Assembly (NCBI GenBank): GCA_903959665.1 | Contig: CAJBXY010000155.1 | Location: 1-30,461 of the forward strand | Direction: 5' to 3' | DNA: 30,461 nucleotides | Origin: an uncultured Solirubrobacterales bacterium | GTDB taxonomy: Bacteria > Actinomycetota > Thermoleophilia > Solirubrobacterales > Solirubrobacteraceae | Shown: piece after piece, positions 1 through 7,818 of the stretch | How the letters are laid out: every line of letters starts with the position of its first letter | Position numbering within the stretch: the stretch's first letter is position 1 | The notes under the pieces: generated by a model | Told to the model about the DNA's origin: nothing | Seen by the model: the letters and a program-made list of their open reading frames with translations, nothing else | The model's database searches: none | Translations under genes and position numbers: made by a program

Positions 1-1
1 A

Positions 2-622
2 ACGATGATCAGCGACGAGCAGATAGCCGCGATCCTCGCCCGAGACGAGCCGCTGAAGGCGACCACGCGTGGCTTGATCGCGGCCGCCAACGAGGCTGGC
101 GGGCGCGACAACATCACCGTCGTACTGATGCGCCTCGAAGTGCTCGGCTCCGCCGATGCAAGCGGGATCGAGGCAACGCAGGTTGGTCTTGACGTCGGTC
201 AGCTTCCGGCTGCGAAGGCGACCGTCGGTGGCGCGGCAGCGGCCAGCGTCGAGCGGCGGATGCCACGCGATCCGCGCGCACCTGCCGCCAAGCGCCGCCG
301 TCGCTGGAAGCCGGGGATCGGCACCGTGTTGGCGCTCTTCGTTGCCGCGCTGCTGCTTTCGGGGATTTACTTCGCCTCGCAGGCGATCTATTTCGTCGGC
401 GCCGACCGTGAGGGCTTCGTCAGCGTCTACCAAGGCGTCCCCTACGAACTGCCCTTGGGGATCAACCTCTACCGCGAGGATTACATCTCCGGGATCAACC
501 TTTCGCAGCTCCCCGTCAGCGAGCGCACGACAATTACCGAGCACAGCCTGCGCTCACGCAGCGACGCCGACGATCTCGTCCGCCAGCTTGAACTGGGGCG
601 GCTCGGGAGCAGCACTCCGTGA
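2..622 (+). CDS. pstP: PP2C-family Ser/Thr protein phosphatase (PstP-like), C-terminal part
   Basis: The gene enters from outside the window, so only its C-terminal part is visible; frame 2 is open from the first base. The residues around MISDEQIAAIL and the motif GGRDNITVVL (about residues 32-41 from the first Met) are the closing motifs of a PPM/PP2C phosphatase domain, whose last metal-binding Asp lies in GRDN. After it come a Pro/Ala-rich linker, a basic stretch (RRRRWKPG), one membrane helix (about 104-126) and an outside tail of about 75 residues, the same layout as mycobacterial PstP. In Actinomycetota this enzyme removes phosphate from PknA/PknB and their targets. Its stop overlaps the next start as GTGA (619-622), so translation with rodA is probably coupled. 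The family is clear; the catalytic N-terminus cannot be checked here. Confidence 0.88.
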   Translation, partial: TMISDEQIAAILARDEPLKATTRGLIAAANEAGGRDNITVVLMRLEVLGSADASGIEATQVGLDVGQLPAAKATVGGAAAASVERRMPRDPRAPAAKRRRRWKPGIGTVLALFVAALLLSGIYFASQAIYFVGADREGFVSVYQGVPYELPLGINLYREDYISGINLSQLPVSERTTITEHSLRSRSDADDLVRQLELGRLGSSTP

Positions 623-1914
623 ACGCGCGTAACCGCGAACTGCTCGGCCTGCTTCCGGCCTCACTGCTGATCGTCGCCGGCTTCGGTGCCGTCTTTCTGC
701 AGGAGCAGACGCAGCTGGACAACCTTTCGCTGACCTACGGGGCGATCTTCCTCGGGCTCTGCTTCGCCGCGCACCTGATCATCCGCGTCCGCCTGCCCGA
801 CGCCGACCCATATCTGCTGCCGATCATCGCCGTCCTCGCGAGCATCGGCCTGGTTGTGATCTATCGCCTCAACGAAACGCTTGCGCGCGACCAAGCGCAG
901 TGGTTTGTGATCGGCCTGATCGCCTTCGCCGCAACGATCGTCTTGCTGCGCGATTACCGCGTTCTCGAGCGCTATCGGTACTTGATTGCGGCCGCCAGCA
1001 TCGCGCTCTTGCTGCTGCCACGCGTTCCTGGAATCGGCCAGCAGGCGAACGGCGCCTACCTTGGGATTAGCCTCGGCCCGGTCTCGTTCCAGCCGGCCGA
1101 ATTCGCCAAGATCGGCATCATCATCTTCCTCGCCAGCTACCTGCGCGATACGCGCGCGCTGCTGGTTTCGCGCAAGCGATACGGGATCACGCTGCCGCGG
1201 CTAAAACACATCGGCCCGCTGCTGCTGGTTTGGGGTCTGGCGATGCTGATGCTGGTCTTCATCCGCGATCTTGGCTCATCGCTGATGTTCTTCGGCGGCT
1301 TTCTCGCGATGCTTTACGTCGCGACCGACCGCCTGATCTTCCCGGTTGTCGGCTTCGGCCTATTCGGCATCGGCGCGTGGTTTTTTGCGACCACCGTCGG
1401 CCACGTCGGCGACCGCATCAGCGCCTGGCAACATCCGTTCGACCCAAAGCTCTACGAACAGATCGGCGGTAGCTACCAGATCGCCCAATCGCTCTTCGCC
1501 CAGGCCGACGGCGGCCTCTGGGGAGAGGGGTTTGGCCAGGCCTTAATCAGCGTCGGTGACAGCCCAATTCTGCCCGCGGCACAGACCGACCTAATCTACG
1601 CCGTAATCGTCAACGAGCTTGGCCTGATCGGCGGAATTGCCTTGCTGCTGGTTTACGTGCTGCTGATCGAGCGCGGCTTCCGGATCGCCGTTCTGGCCCG
1701 CGACTCGTTCTCGAAGCTGCTGGCAACCGGCCTGACGACAGTCGTCGCGCTGCAGGTCTTCGTGATCGTCGGCGGCGTCACGAAGGTGATTCCGCTGACC
1801 GGCGTGACGCTGCCTTTCGTCTCCTACGGCGGCTCGTCGATCGTTGCCAACTTTGTGATTGTCGCGCTGCTGTTGCTGATTTCAGACCGCGCGCGGCGTG
1901 AGGCGCGGCGATGA
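619..1914 (+). CDS. rodA: SEDS-family peptidoglycan glycosyltransferase RodA/FtsW
   Basis: A polytopic membrane protein of 431 aa that polymerises lipid II into glycan strands together with a class B PBP. Family motifs seen are FQPAEFAK (157-164), RISAW (266-270), AQSLFAQADGGLWGEGFGQ (289-307), VNELGLIGG (331-339) and the C-terminal signature LPFVSYGGSS (398-407). The Asp in HPFDP (about 275) sits where the catalytic Asp of RodA proteins lies, just before the YQIAQS segment; this assignment is by position only. The GTG start is fixed by the 4-nt overlap with pstP. The next gene is pbpA, its usual partner, again overlapping by ATGA (1911-1914). I prefer RodA to FtsW because pstP-rodA-pbpA-pknB is the conserved actinobacterial order, but sequence alone does not separate the two well. 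Confidence 0.9.
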   Translation: MNARNRELLGLLPASLLIVAGFGAVFLQEQTQLDNLSLTYGAIFLGLCFAAHLIIRVRLPDADPYLLPIIAVLASIGLVVIYRLNETLARDQAQWFVIGLIAFAATIVLLRDYRVLERYRYLIAAASIALLLLPRVPGIGQQANGAYLGISLGPVSFQPAEFAKIGIIIFLASYLRDTRALLVSRKRYGITLPRLKHIGPLLLVWGLAMLMLVFIRDLGSSLMFFGGFLAMLYVATDRLIFPVVGFGLFGIGAWFFATTVGHVGDRISAWQHPFDPKLYEQIGGSYQIAQSLFAQADGGLWGEGFGQALISVGDSPILPAAQTDLIYAVIVNELGLIGGIALLLVYVLLIERGFRIAVLARDSFSKLLATGLTTVVALQVFVIVGGVTKVIPLTGVTLPFVSYGGSSIVANFVIVALLLLISDRARREARR

Positions 1915-3353
1915 ACAAGCCGATCATCCGCGTCTTCGCAGTGCTGCTGGTGCTGTTCGGACTGCTCGCCTATTTCACAACCCGCTGGACCGTGATCGAC
2001 CGCGCTGAGCTTCAAGACAACCCGCAAAACAAGCGCGAACTGCTGGCCCAGCAGCGAATTGCGCGGGGCTCAATCGAAGCGGCAAGCGGGACTGTTCTGG
2101 CCCGTTCGGTCCGCCGCTCCGATGGCACCTACGCGCGCCGCTACCCGGAAGGCGGGCTTTTCGCACAGACCGTCGGGTACTCCTTCCTCAACCCCGGGAC
2201 GGCCGGCCTCGAGCGCTTCTATAACGGCCAGCTGACCGGCCGCACGGCAGGGCTCGAAGGGACGTTGCGCAAACTTCAAGGCAAGCGCCAGCAAGGAAAT
2301 GATCTACAGACCGCGCTCGACCCGCTGGCGCAGCAGGTCGCAATCGATCAGTTGGCCGGCAGGGCGGGCGCCGTCGTCGCGCTCGACCCGCGCAACGGCC
2401 GCGTCAAGGTGATGGCCTCGATCCCCAGCTACGACCCGAACGTGCTGCGCAGCGCGAGGCAGACTGCGCGGCTCAACTCGGCGCCCGGTGCGCCGCTGCT
2501 GAACCGCACGACCGCCGGGCTCTACCCGCCGGGTTCAACCTTCAAAGTCGTGACCGCCGCGGCCGCGATCGACAGTGGCCTCTACGAACCAAGCTCGACC
2601 GTCAACGGCGACAACGCGATTCCGATCTCCGGCGTTCCGCTCAACAACGACGGCGGCCAGAGCTTCGGCGAGGTCGATCTAACGACGGCGCTGACGCAAT
2701 CGGTCAACACGGTTTGGGCGCAGGTGGGGGAGCGCGTAGGCAAGCGTCGAATGAGCCGTTACATGGAGCGTTTTGGTTTCGGCAGCCCAGTGCCGGTTGA
2801 TCTGCCGCCCAGTGAGCGGCTCGCCAGCGGCCTCTACTGCTCGCCTGACGGAAACCGTGAGCTGGTCAGCCCAACCGACAGCTGCGTCGACATTGGCCGC
2901 GCTTCGATCGGGCAGGACAAGCTGCTCGCAACGCCGCTGCAGATGGCGATGGTCGCCAGCGCCGTCGCCAATCGCGGAATCCTGATGCGACCGGCAATTG
3001 CCACTCGGACGATCGATCCCGAAGGGCGCACCGCATACGAAAATACGCCGCAGCGATTCTCACGCGTGATGTCGGCTGCCAGCGCCGAGAAGCTGACGGC
3101 GATGATGCAGCGGGTTGTCCAAGAGGGAACCGGCACGGCCGCCGCGCTTTCGGGGATCGAAGTAGCCGGCAAGACAGGAACCGCCGAGCGCGACGTGATC
3201 AACAACATCACGCAGCCCTGGTTTATTGCCTTCGCCCCCGCTTCCGACCCGCAGATCGCGATCGCCGTCACGATCGAGAAGACGGTCGGCGGTTTTGGCG
3301 GCACTGACGCTGCGCCGATCGCCAAAGCTGTGATGGAGTCGGTGCTGCGATGA
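1911..3353 (+). CDS. pbpA: Class B penicillin-binding protein PbpA (peptidoglycan transpeptidase)
   Basis: 480 aa with a short cytoplasmic N-terminus, one membrane anchor (about 6-23) and a periplasm-side transpeptidase domain. The three active-site motifs are all present: SxxK as STFK (209-212, nucleophile S209), SxN as SVN (264-266) and KTG (421-423, followed by TAE). RGSIEAASGTVLA (52-64) is the usual start of the class B N-terminal region. At 480 aa it matches short PbpA proteins rather than longer PBP2/FtsI types with extra domains. The enzyme makes 4-3 (D,D) crosslinks and works as a pair with the SEDS protein encoded just upstream. The ATG start overlaps the rodA stop, and its own stop overlaps the pknB start (3350-3353). 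Confidence 0.93.
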   Translation: MNKPIIRVFAVLLVLFGLLAYFTTRWTVIDRAELQDNPQNKRELLAQQRIARGSIEAASGTVLARSVRRSDGTYARRYPEGGLFAQTVGYSFLNPGTAGLERFYNGQLTGRTAGLEGTLRKLQGKRQQGNDLQTALDPLAQQVAIDQLAGRAGAVVALDPRNGRVKVMASIPSYDPNVLRSARQTARLNSAPGAPLLNRTTAGLYPPGSTFKVVTAAAAIDSGLYEPSSTVNGDNAIPISGVPLNNDGGQSFGEVDLTTALTQSVNTVWAQVGERVGKRRMSRYMERFGFGSPVPVDLPPSERLASGLYCSPDGNRELVSPTDSCVDIGRASIGQDKLLATPLQMAMVASAVANRGILMRPAIATRTIDPEGRTAYENTPQRFSRVMSAASAEKLTAMMQRVVQEGTGTAAALSGIEVAGKTGTAERDVINNITQPWFIAFAPASDPQIAIAVTIEKTVGGFGGTDAAPIAKAVMESVLR

Positions 3354-5263
3354 GCACGGGAGTAGAGCCAGGAACGACGATCGACGATCGCTACCGCGTC
3401 GAATACCTACTCGGCTCAGGCGGCATGGCCGACGTCTACTGCGCCACCGATCTCCAGCTCGATCGTGAAGTGGCGATCAAGCTGCTCTACCGCCGCTTCG
3501 CTCAGGACGCTGAATTTGTAGAGCGTTTTCGCCGCGAGGCATCGGCCGCCGCCGGCCTCCAACACCAGCACGTCGTCTCGGTCTACGACCGCGGCGAATG
3601 GGACGGCACCTACTACATCGCGATGGAGTACCTCGAAGGGCGAACGCTGAAGGCGATCATCAACGAGTACGGCGCGCTTGATTCCGACTGGTCGATCGAG
3701 ATGACGGAGCAGATTCTGCGCGCCGCCCGTTTTGCCCATCGCCGCAACGTAATCCACCGCGACTTCAAGCCGCACAACGTGATCGTTGACGACGACGGAC
3801 TGGCGACCGTGACCGACTTCGGCATCGCCCGCGCCGGCGCCTCCGACATGACGCAGACCGGTTCGATTATGGGAACCGCTCAGTACCTCTCGCCGGAGCA
3901 GGCGCAGGGCCACTCCGTTAGCGAGCAGTCCGATCTCTATTCGATCGGCGTGATCCTCTACGAGATGGTCACCGGCCAGGTGCCGTTTGATGGCGAGAGC
4001 GCCGTGACAATTGCGCTCAAGCACGTCAGTGAAGTTCCAACCCCGCCGTGCCAGATCAATCCGGCAATCAGCCCGCAGCTTCAGGCAGTGATAATGCGCG
4101 CTCTGGCGAAGGATCCAGCGCAGCGCTTCGCCAACGCCGACGAGTTCATCGACGCGCTTGAGCAGGCCCGCTCTGGAGTGATGCCTGCGCAAGCGCCGCC
4201 GGTAGCCGCGCCGGCTGGGGTTGGCGAATCGACGGCAATTGGAATGAGCGGCCACGCGCTGGCCGCGGGCGCCGCGGGCGCCGCGGGCGGGGCCGCCGCA
4301 GTCGGCTACGCGAACCGCGGCGATGAGGACGAAGGGCCAGGCCGCCGCTGGTGGCTCTTTGCTGGCGGCGCCGTCATCGCCGTTGCGCTCTTGGTCTTAC
4401 TGTTGCTGCTGCTCAAGCCCGACCAAGCGACCGTTCCGAGCGTCGTTGGTAGCGAGGAGTCGACGGCGCAGGCGGTCTTGGCTCGAGCCGGCTTCAAGAC
4501 CGACAGCGTGGTCAAGAAATCGGATTCGCCGAAGGGGCAGGTTGTCGGCCAAGATCCGCCCGGCGGCGAGCAGGCCGACAAGGGTTCGACGATCACGCTG
4601 ACGGTCTCCGACGGGCCGGTCTCAGTTGTCGTGCCGTCGGTCGCCGGACTTTCGGCCTCTCAAGCGCAGCGAAAACTTCGCAACGCTGGGTTTACGGTTC
4701 GAACGCGCAAGCAATCGTCCGACACCGTGCCCAGCGGCGACAGCATTGAGACGCTGCCACCGGAGGGCACGCCGGTAGATCGAGGTTCGACTGTGACGCT
4801 CGTCGTCTCCAGCGGCAAAGAGACGGTTGAAGTGCCTGCCGTCGTTGGCCAGAACGTCGACGACGCGCGCGCCACGCTGCGCGGCGCCGGCTTTGGCGTA
4901 AGCGTGACGACGGCGGAGTCGAGCTCGGCCGAAGGAACCGTTTTGAGGCAGGATCCTGGCGCCGGAGCCAAGGCCGCCAAGGGCGCAACGATTGCGCTCG
5001 TCGTCGCCAAGAAGCAGGCGACGACCAAGGTGCCCAATACCGTTGGCGAGGATGAGGCTTCAGCAATTTCCGACATTCAAAGCGCCGGCTTCACGGTCAG
5101 CGTCGATCGCGTCGACGTCACCGAGGAGAGCCAAGACGGCACCGTCGTCTCGCAGAACCCTTCGGGCGGTTCGGCGCCGAGCGGTTCGACCGTGACGATC
5201 GGCGTTGGGCGCTACAGGCCGCCCCCCGCCGGTGGCGCTCGATTGCGGAGCTGGCGCCGATGA
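3350..5263 (+). CDS. pknB: Membrane Ser/Thr protein kinase with four PASTA repeats (PknB type)
   Basis: About 637 aa. The kinase domain (about 15-275) shows the Gly-rich loop LGSGGMADVY, the ATP-anchoring Lys in VAIKLL (K44), the catalytic loop HRDFKPHN (136-143, D138), DFG (156-158) and SPEQ. The activation loop carries T168 and T170 in MTQTGSIMGTAQYLSPE, matching the paired autophosphorylation threonines of mycobacterial PknB. An Ala/Gly linker leads to a single membrane helix (about 334-355). Outside the cell are four PASTA repeats (about 358-420, 424-487, 491-553, 557-619), each starting with VP and ending in a GSTVTL-like strand. PASTA repeats bind muropeptides and lipid II, linking kinase activity to wall state. 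A short Arg/Pro-rich tail of about 17 residues follows the last repeat. The gene is coupled to pbpA and ddl by 4-nt overlaps. Confidence 0.95.
   Translation: MSTGVEPGTTIDDRYRVEYLLGSGGMADVYCATDLQLDREVAIKLLYRRFAQDAEFVERFRREASAAAGLQHQHVVSVYDRGEWDGTYYIAMEYLEGRTLKAIINEYGALDSDWSIEMTEQILRAARFAHRRNVIHRDFKPHNVIVDDDGLATVTDFGIARAGASDMTQTGSIMGTAQYLSPEQAQGHSVSEQSDLYSIGVILYEMVTGQVPFDGESAVTIALKHVSEVPTPPCQINPAISPQLQAVIMRALAKDPAQRFANADEFIDALEQARSGVMPAQAPPVAAPAGVGESTAIGMSGHALAAGAAGAAGGAAAVGYANRGDEDEGPGRRWWLFAGGAVIAVALLVLLLLLLKPDQATVPSVVGSEESTAQAVLARAGFKTDSVVKKSDSPKGQVVGQDPPGGEQADKGSTITLTVSDGPVSVVVPSVAGLSASQAQRKLRNAGFTVRTRKQSSDTVPSGDSIETLPPEGTPVDRGSTVTLVVSSGKETVEVPAVVGQNVDDARATLRGAGFGVSVTTAESSSAEGTVLRQDPGAGAKAAKGATIALVVAKKQATTKVPNTVGEDEASAISDIQSAGFTVSVDRVDVTEESQDGTVVSQNPSGGSAPSGSTVTIGVGRYRPPPAGGARLRSWRR
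4262..4288 (+). repeat. Three tandem 9-bp repeats (GCCGCGGGC) inside pknB
   Basis: The unit GCCGCGGGC occurs three times without interruption and encodes Ala-Ala-Gly three times, in the flexible linker between the kinase domain and the membrane helix. The copies are identical, so slippage between strains is possible and would change linker length without shifting the frame. Confidence 0.85.
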
Positions 5264-6261
5264 TCGTCGCTGTTATTTCCGGTGGGCGCTCGTCGGAGCG
5301 CGAGATCTCGCTGGTCAGTGGCGCCGCCGTTGCCGACGGCGTCCGCCGTGCAGGCCACGAACTACGCGAGATCGAGATCGACGCGGAAGGCCGCTGGTTC
5401 TGCGAATCGAACGAGATTGAGCTGCGCCCCGGCCACGGCCTGCTCGACGCCGACGTTGCCTTCCCGGTTCTGCACGGCCCGTTCGGCGAGGACGGCACGA
5501 TTCAAGGCCTGCTCGAGATGCTCGACATCGCTTACGTTGGCAGCGGCGTGCGCGCCTCGGCGGTCTGCATCGACAAGCTGGCCCTGAAACAGCTGCTCGA
5601 TCACCTTGGCATTGCGCAGGTCGATTTCGTCGCCCTAACCCGCTCCGGTTACGAGGCCAACCGCGCCGCGGTGGACGCCCAGATTGCGGCGCTTGGCCTT
5701 CCACTCTTCGTTAAGCCTGCTCGGCTTGGTTCCTCGGTTGGGATCGTTCGCGTGGCCGAAACCAGCGAGCTGGCTGCGGCGCTCGAGCAGGCCTTCCTTT
5801 ACGACCCGCGCGTGATCGTCGAAGCGGCCTGCGGCGGAATCGAAGTCGAATGCTCGGTCCTTGGCAGCGCTGAGCAGGCGCAGGTCAGCGTGGCCGGTGA
5901 GATCGTCGTCCTGCGCAGCGCCTCGCCTGGTGGTTGGTACGACTACGAGGCCAAGTACACACCGGGCGGCATGGAACTCGTCGTCCCGGCGCGGATCTCC
6001 CAGAGTGCTGCCGCGCGCGTGGCCGAGCTTGCGCTGCGGGCCTTCAGCGAGGCCGATTGCAGCGGCCTTGCGCGCGCCGACTTCTTTGTTGACGGTGAGG
6101 ACGTTCTGCTCAATGAGCTGAACACGATGCCTGGCTTCACGGCCACCAGCGTCTACGCCCAGCTCTGGCAGGAGAGCGGTATTGAGTACCCCGAGCTCTG
6201 CGGGCGCTTGCTGGAAATTGCGCTCGCGCGTTACCGCGAGCAGAGCGGCTACCGCTTCTAG
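5260..6261 (+). CDS. ddl: D-alanine--D-alanine ligase
   Basis: 333 aa, an ATP-grasp enzyme that joins two D-alanines for the peptidoglycan stem peptide in the cytosol. The N-terminal signature ISGGRSSEREISL (6-18) carries the conserved Glu (E15). HGPFGEDGTIQG (72-83) is the second family signature. KPARLGSSVGI (about 152-162) holds an ATP-binding Lys and the Ser-Ser-Val loop. LNELNTMPGFT (284-294) provides the metal ligands E286 and N288. The start is fixed by the ATGA overlap with pknB. Placing ddl directly behind a PASTA kinase puts precursor supply, polymerase, crosslinker and wall-sensing kinase in one coupled unit. The stop TAG shares the four bases CTAG with the convergent kinase gene. 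Confidence 0.95.
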   Translation: MIVAVISGGRSSEREISLVSGAAVADGVRRAGHELREIEIDAEGRWFCESNEIELRPGHGLLDADVAFPVLHGPFGEDGTIQGLLEMLDIAYVGSGVRASAVCIDKLALKQLLDHLGIAQVDFVALTRSGYEANRAAVDAQIAALGLPLFVKPARLGSSVGIVRVAETSELAAALEQAFLYDPRVIVEAACGGIEVECSVLGSAEQAQVSVAGEIVVLRSASPGGWYDYEAKYTPGGMELVVPARISQSAAARVAELALRAFSEADCSGLARADFFVDGEDVLLNELNTMPGFTATSVYAQLWQESGIEYPELCGRLLEIALARYREQSGYRF

Positions 6262-7751
6262 CGGTAGAGGAACACTTCGCTGATCTCAACCGTGCTCTGG
6301 CCGGGGGCGAATCGTTCAATCCAGATGAGGTACCAACGGTAGGCCTTGCCATCGGTCGTCAGGGTGACTCTCGTTCGAGCCGTCGCGGCCGGCACCTGCC
6401 CAACCTCGACCCAAGCGGGGTCATCGATTGAGGACGGCAGCTCGCTGCCTGCGGCGGCGAGGATCTTGCCCGACCAGCCGGGGGTTGGGCTGACGATGTC
6501 GATCGCCCGTGCCTTCAGCGAAGGGCGGGCATCGATTGCGAGGCCCAGCCCAGGCTTTGCGAGATTGCCGCCCAGGTAATCCTCGGTTGACCAGATCGTC
6601 GACGGGCTGCGGTCGACGGCGAAGGCAGCCTCGTCGTCGTGCTCGGCATTGTCACCGGCTGGGTCGTAGGCCTGGGCCGCGCTTGCGCTGAGCGAAACCG
6701 CCGTCAGCCCGTCGCCGGCGCGGGCATTGTCGGTACCGGTGCCACGCTGCGCCGTGCTGGCGACGTAGGCGAAGGCGCCGACGACGATCACCGCTCCTAC
6801 TGCGATCAACGCGAGCCAGCGCCACGGGTGAGACATCTTCACGCCGACGCGCTCACGCGTTTCGCGTGGAAGCGAGTCAAAGACGGCGGTCGCCTCGCCG
6901 GTGATCTGGCCGCTGCGAGCCGTTTCGACCGCCAGCGCCTCTTCTAGGTCGGCGATCATCTCGGGCGCATCGCGGTAGCGGGCGCCGAGATCCTTCGCTG
7001 TCGCGGTGTCGACGACCGTTGCCAGCACCGTCGAAACCTCGGGCCGCAGCTGCTGAACGTCAGGAAGGTCGTCACGAACGTGGCACATCGCCACGGCTAC
7101 CTGGTTTTCTCCGTGGAAGGGAACGTCGCCGGTCAACATCTCAAACAGCACGACGCCAAGCGAATAGAGGTCGGACTGCGGCGTTACGTCGTGGCCGAGC
7201 GCCTGTTCGGGGCTGACGTAGTCGGTTGTGCCGAGCACGCGGCCATCGGCCGTTAGCGACTCGTCGTTTAGCTGGCGAGCGATCCCGAAGTCGGTCACGC
7301 GCGCAGCGCCGTCTTCATCGAGCAGGACGTTCTGCGGCTTGACGTCGCGGTGGACGATCTGGCGCTCGTGTGCCGCTTCGAGGCCGCGCGCGATCTCGAT
7401 CGCAAAGGCCACCGCCTCAGCGATCTCGAGCCGCTTGAAGTCTCGGATTCGCTGCTTGAGCGTCTGACCGTCGACGTACTCGAGCACGATGTAGGGAGTT
7501 TGATCCTGCTCGTCGGCGTCGATCACGCCAACGACGTAAGGCGACGAGAGCTTCGCGATCGACTTGGCCTCGCGGCGGAAGCGTTCGAGCTGCTCGCTTT
7601 CGCGAGCGACCTCGCGGTGCATGATCTTGACTGCCACCCAGCGCTCCAGCGTTAGGTCGTGGGCGCGGTAGACGGTTGACATGCCGCCGCGGCCGATCAC
7701 CTCGTCGATCTCATAGCGGCCGCCGAGGACCGTGCCAACCGGCGAGCTCAC
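6258..7751 (-). CDS. Membrane Ser/Thr protein kinase with discoidin-like outside domain
   Basis: 497 aa. The kinase domain (about 10-275) is intact: GRGGMSTVY loop, K42 in VAVKIM, HRDVKPQN (134-141, D136), DFG (154-156) and SPEQ. After a linker comes one membrane helix (about 311-331), then an outside domain of about 140 residues. This begins YDPAGDNAEHDDEAAFAVD and contains SPSTIWSTEDY, a conserved GxGLAID strand, PTPGW and a closing VEISEVFLYR, which is the pattern of F5/8-type (discoidin, galactose-binding-like) domains found on some actinobacterial kinases. It has no PASTA repeats. The GTG start is the first one possible, because an in-frame TGA lies 12 nt upstream. The gene is downstream of purM on the same strand. 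It may fill the PknA role, which is missing from the pknB operon; a glycan ligand is an inference. Confidence 0.88.
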   Translation of the reverse strand: MSSPVGTVLGGRYEIDEVIGRGGMSTVYRAHDLTLERWVAVKIMHREVARESEQLERFRREAKSIAKLSSPYVVGVIDADEQDQTPYIVLEYVDGQTLKQRIRDFKRLEIAEAVAFAIEIARGLEAAHERQIVHRDVKPQNVLLDEDGAARVTDFGIARQLNDESLTADGRVLGTTDYVSPEQALGHDVTPQSDLYSLGVVLFEMLTGDVPFHGENQVAVAMCHVRDDLPDVQQLRPEVSTVLATVVDTATAKDLGARYRDAPEMIADLEEALAVETARSGQITGEATAVFDSLPRETRERVGVKMSHPWRWLALIAVGAVIVVGAFAYVASTAQRGTGTDNARAGDGLTAVSLSASAAQAYDPAGDNAEHDDEAAFAVDRSPSTIWSTEDYLGGNLAKPGLGLAIDARPSLKARAIDIVSPTPGWSGKILAAAGSELPSSIDDPAWVEVGQVPAATARTRVTLTTDGKAYRWYLIWIERFAPGQSTVEISEVFLYR

Positions 7752-7807
7752 AGCGCCTCAGCTTGCGATCTGGGAAGGCGTTCTTGGTTGATCTCGCGGC
7801 GGCTCAT
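7748..7807 (-). CDS. Possible 19-residue leader peptide ahead of the kinase gene
   Basis: In the 67-nt gap between purM and the kinase, an ATG opens the frame MSRREINQERLPRSQAEAL, whose TGA overlaps the kinase GTG as GTGA, the same coupling pattern used between genes elsewhere in this window. No clear Shine-Dalgarno sequence precedes the ATG. It may be a coupling leader or a chance frame; there is no family resemblance. Confidence 0.2.
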   Translation of the reverse strand: MSRREINQERLPRSQAEAL

Positions 7808-7818
7808 CGGGTGCGTGT

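Noticed and set aside
3416..4255. A 279-codon - strand frame opposite the PknB kinase domain
   Set aside because: It mirrors the conserved kinase gene, has no recognisable motif and no start context; a shadow of strong codon bias.
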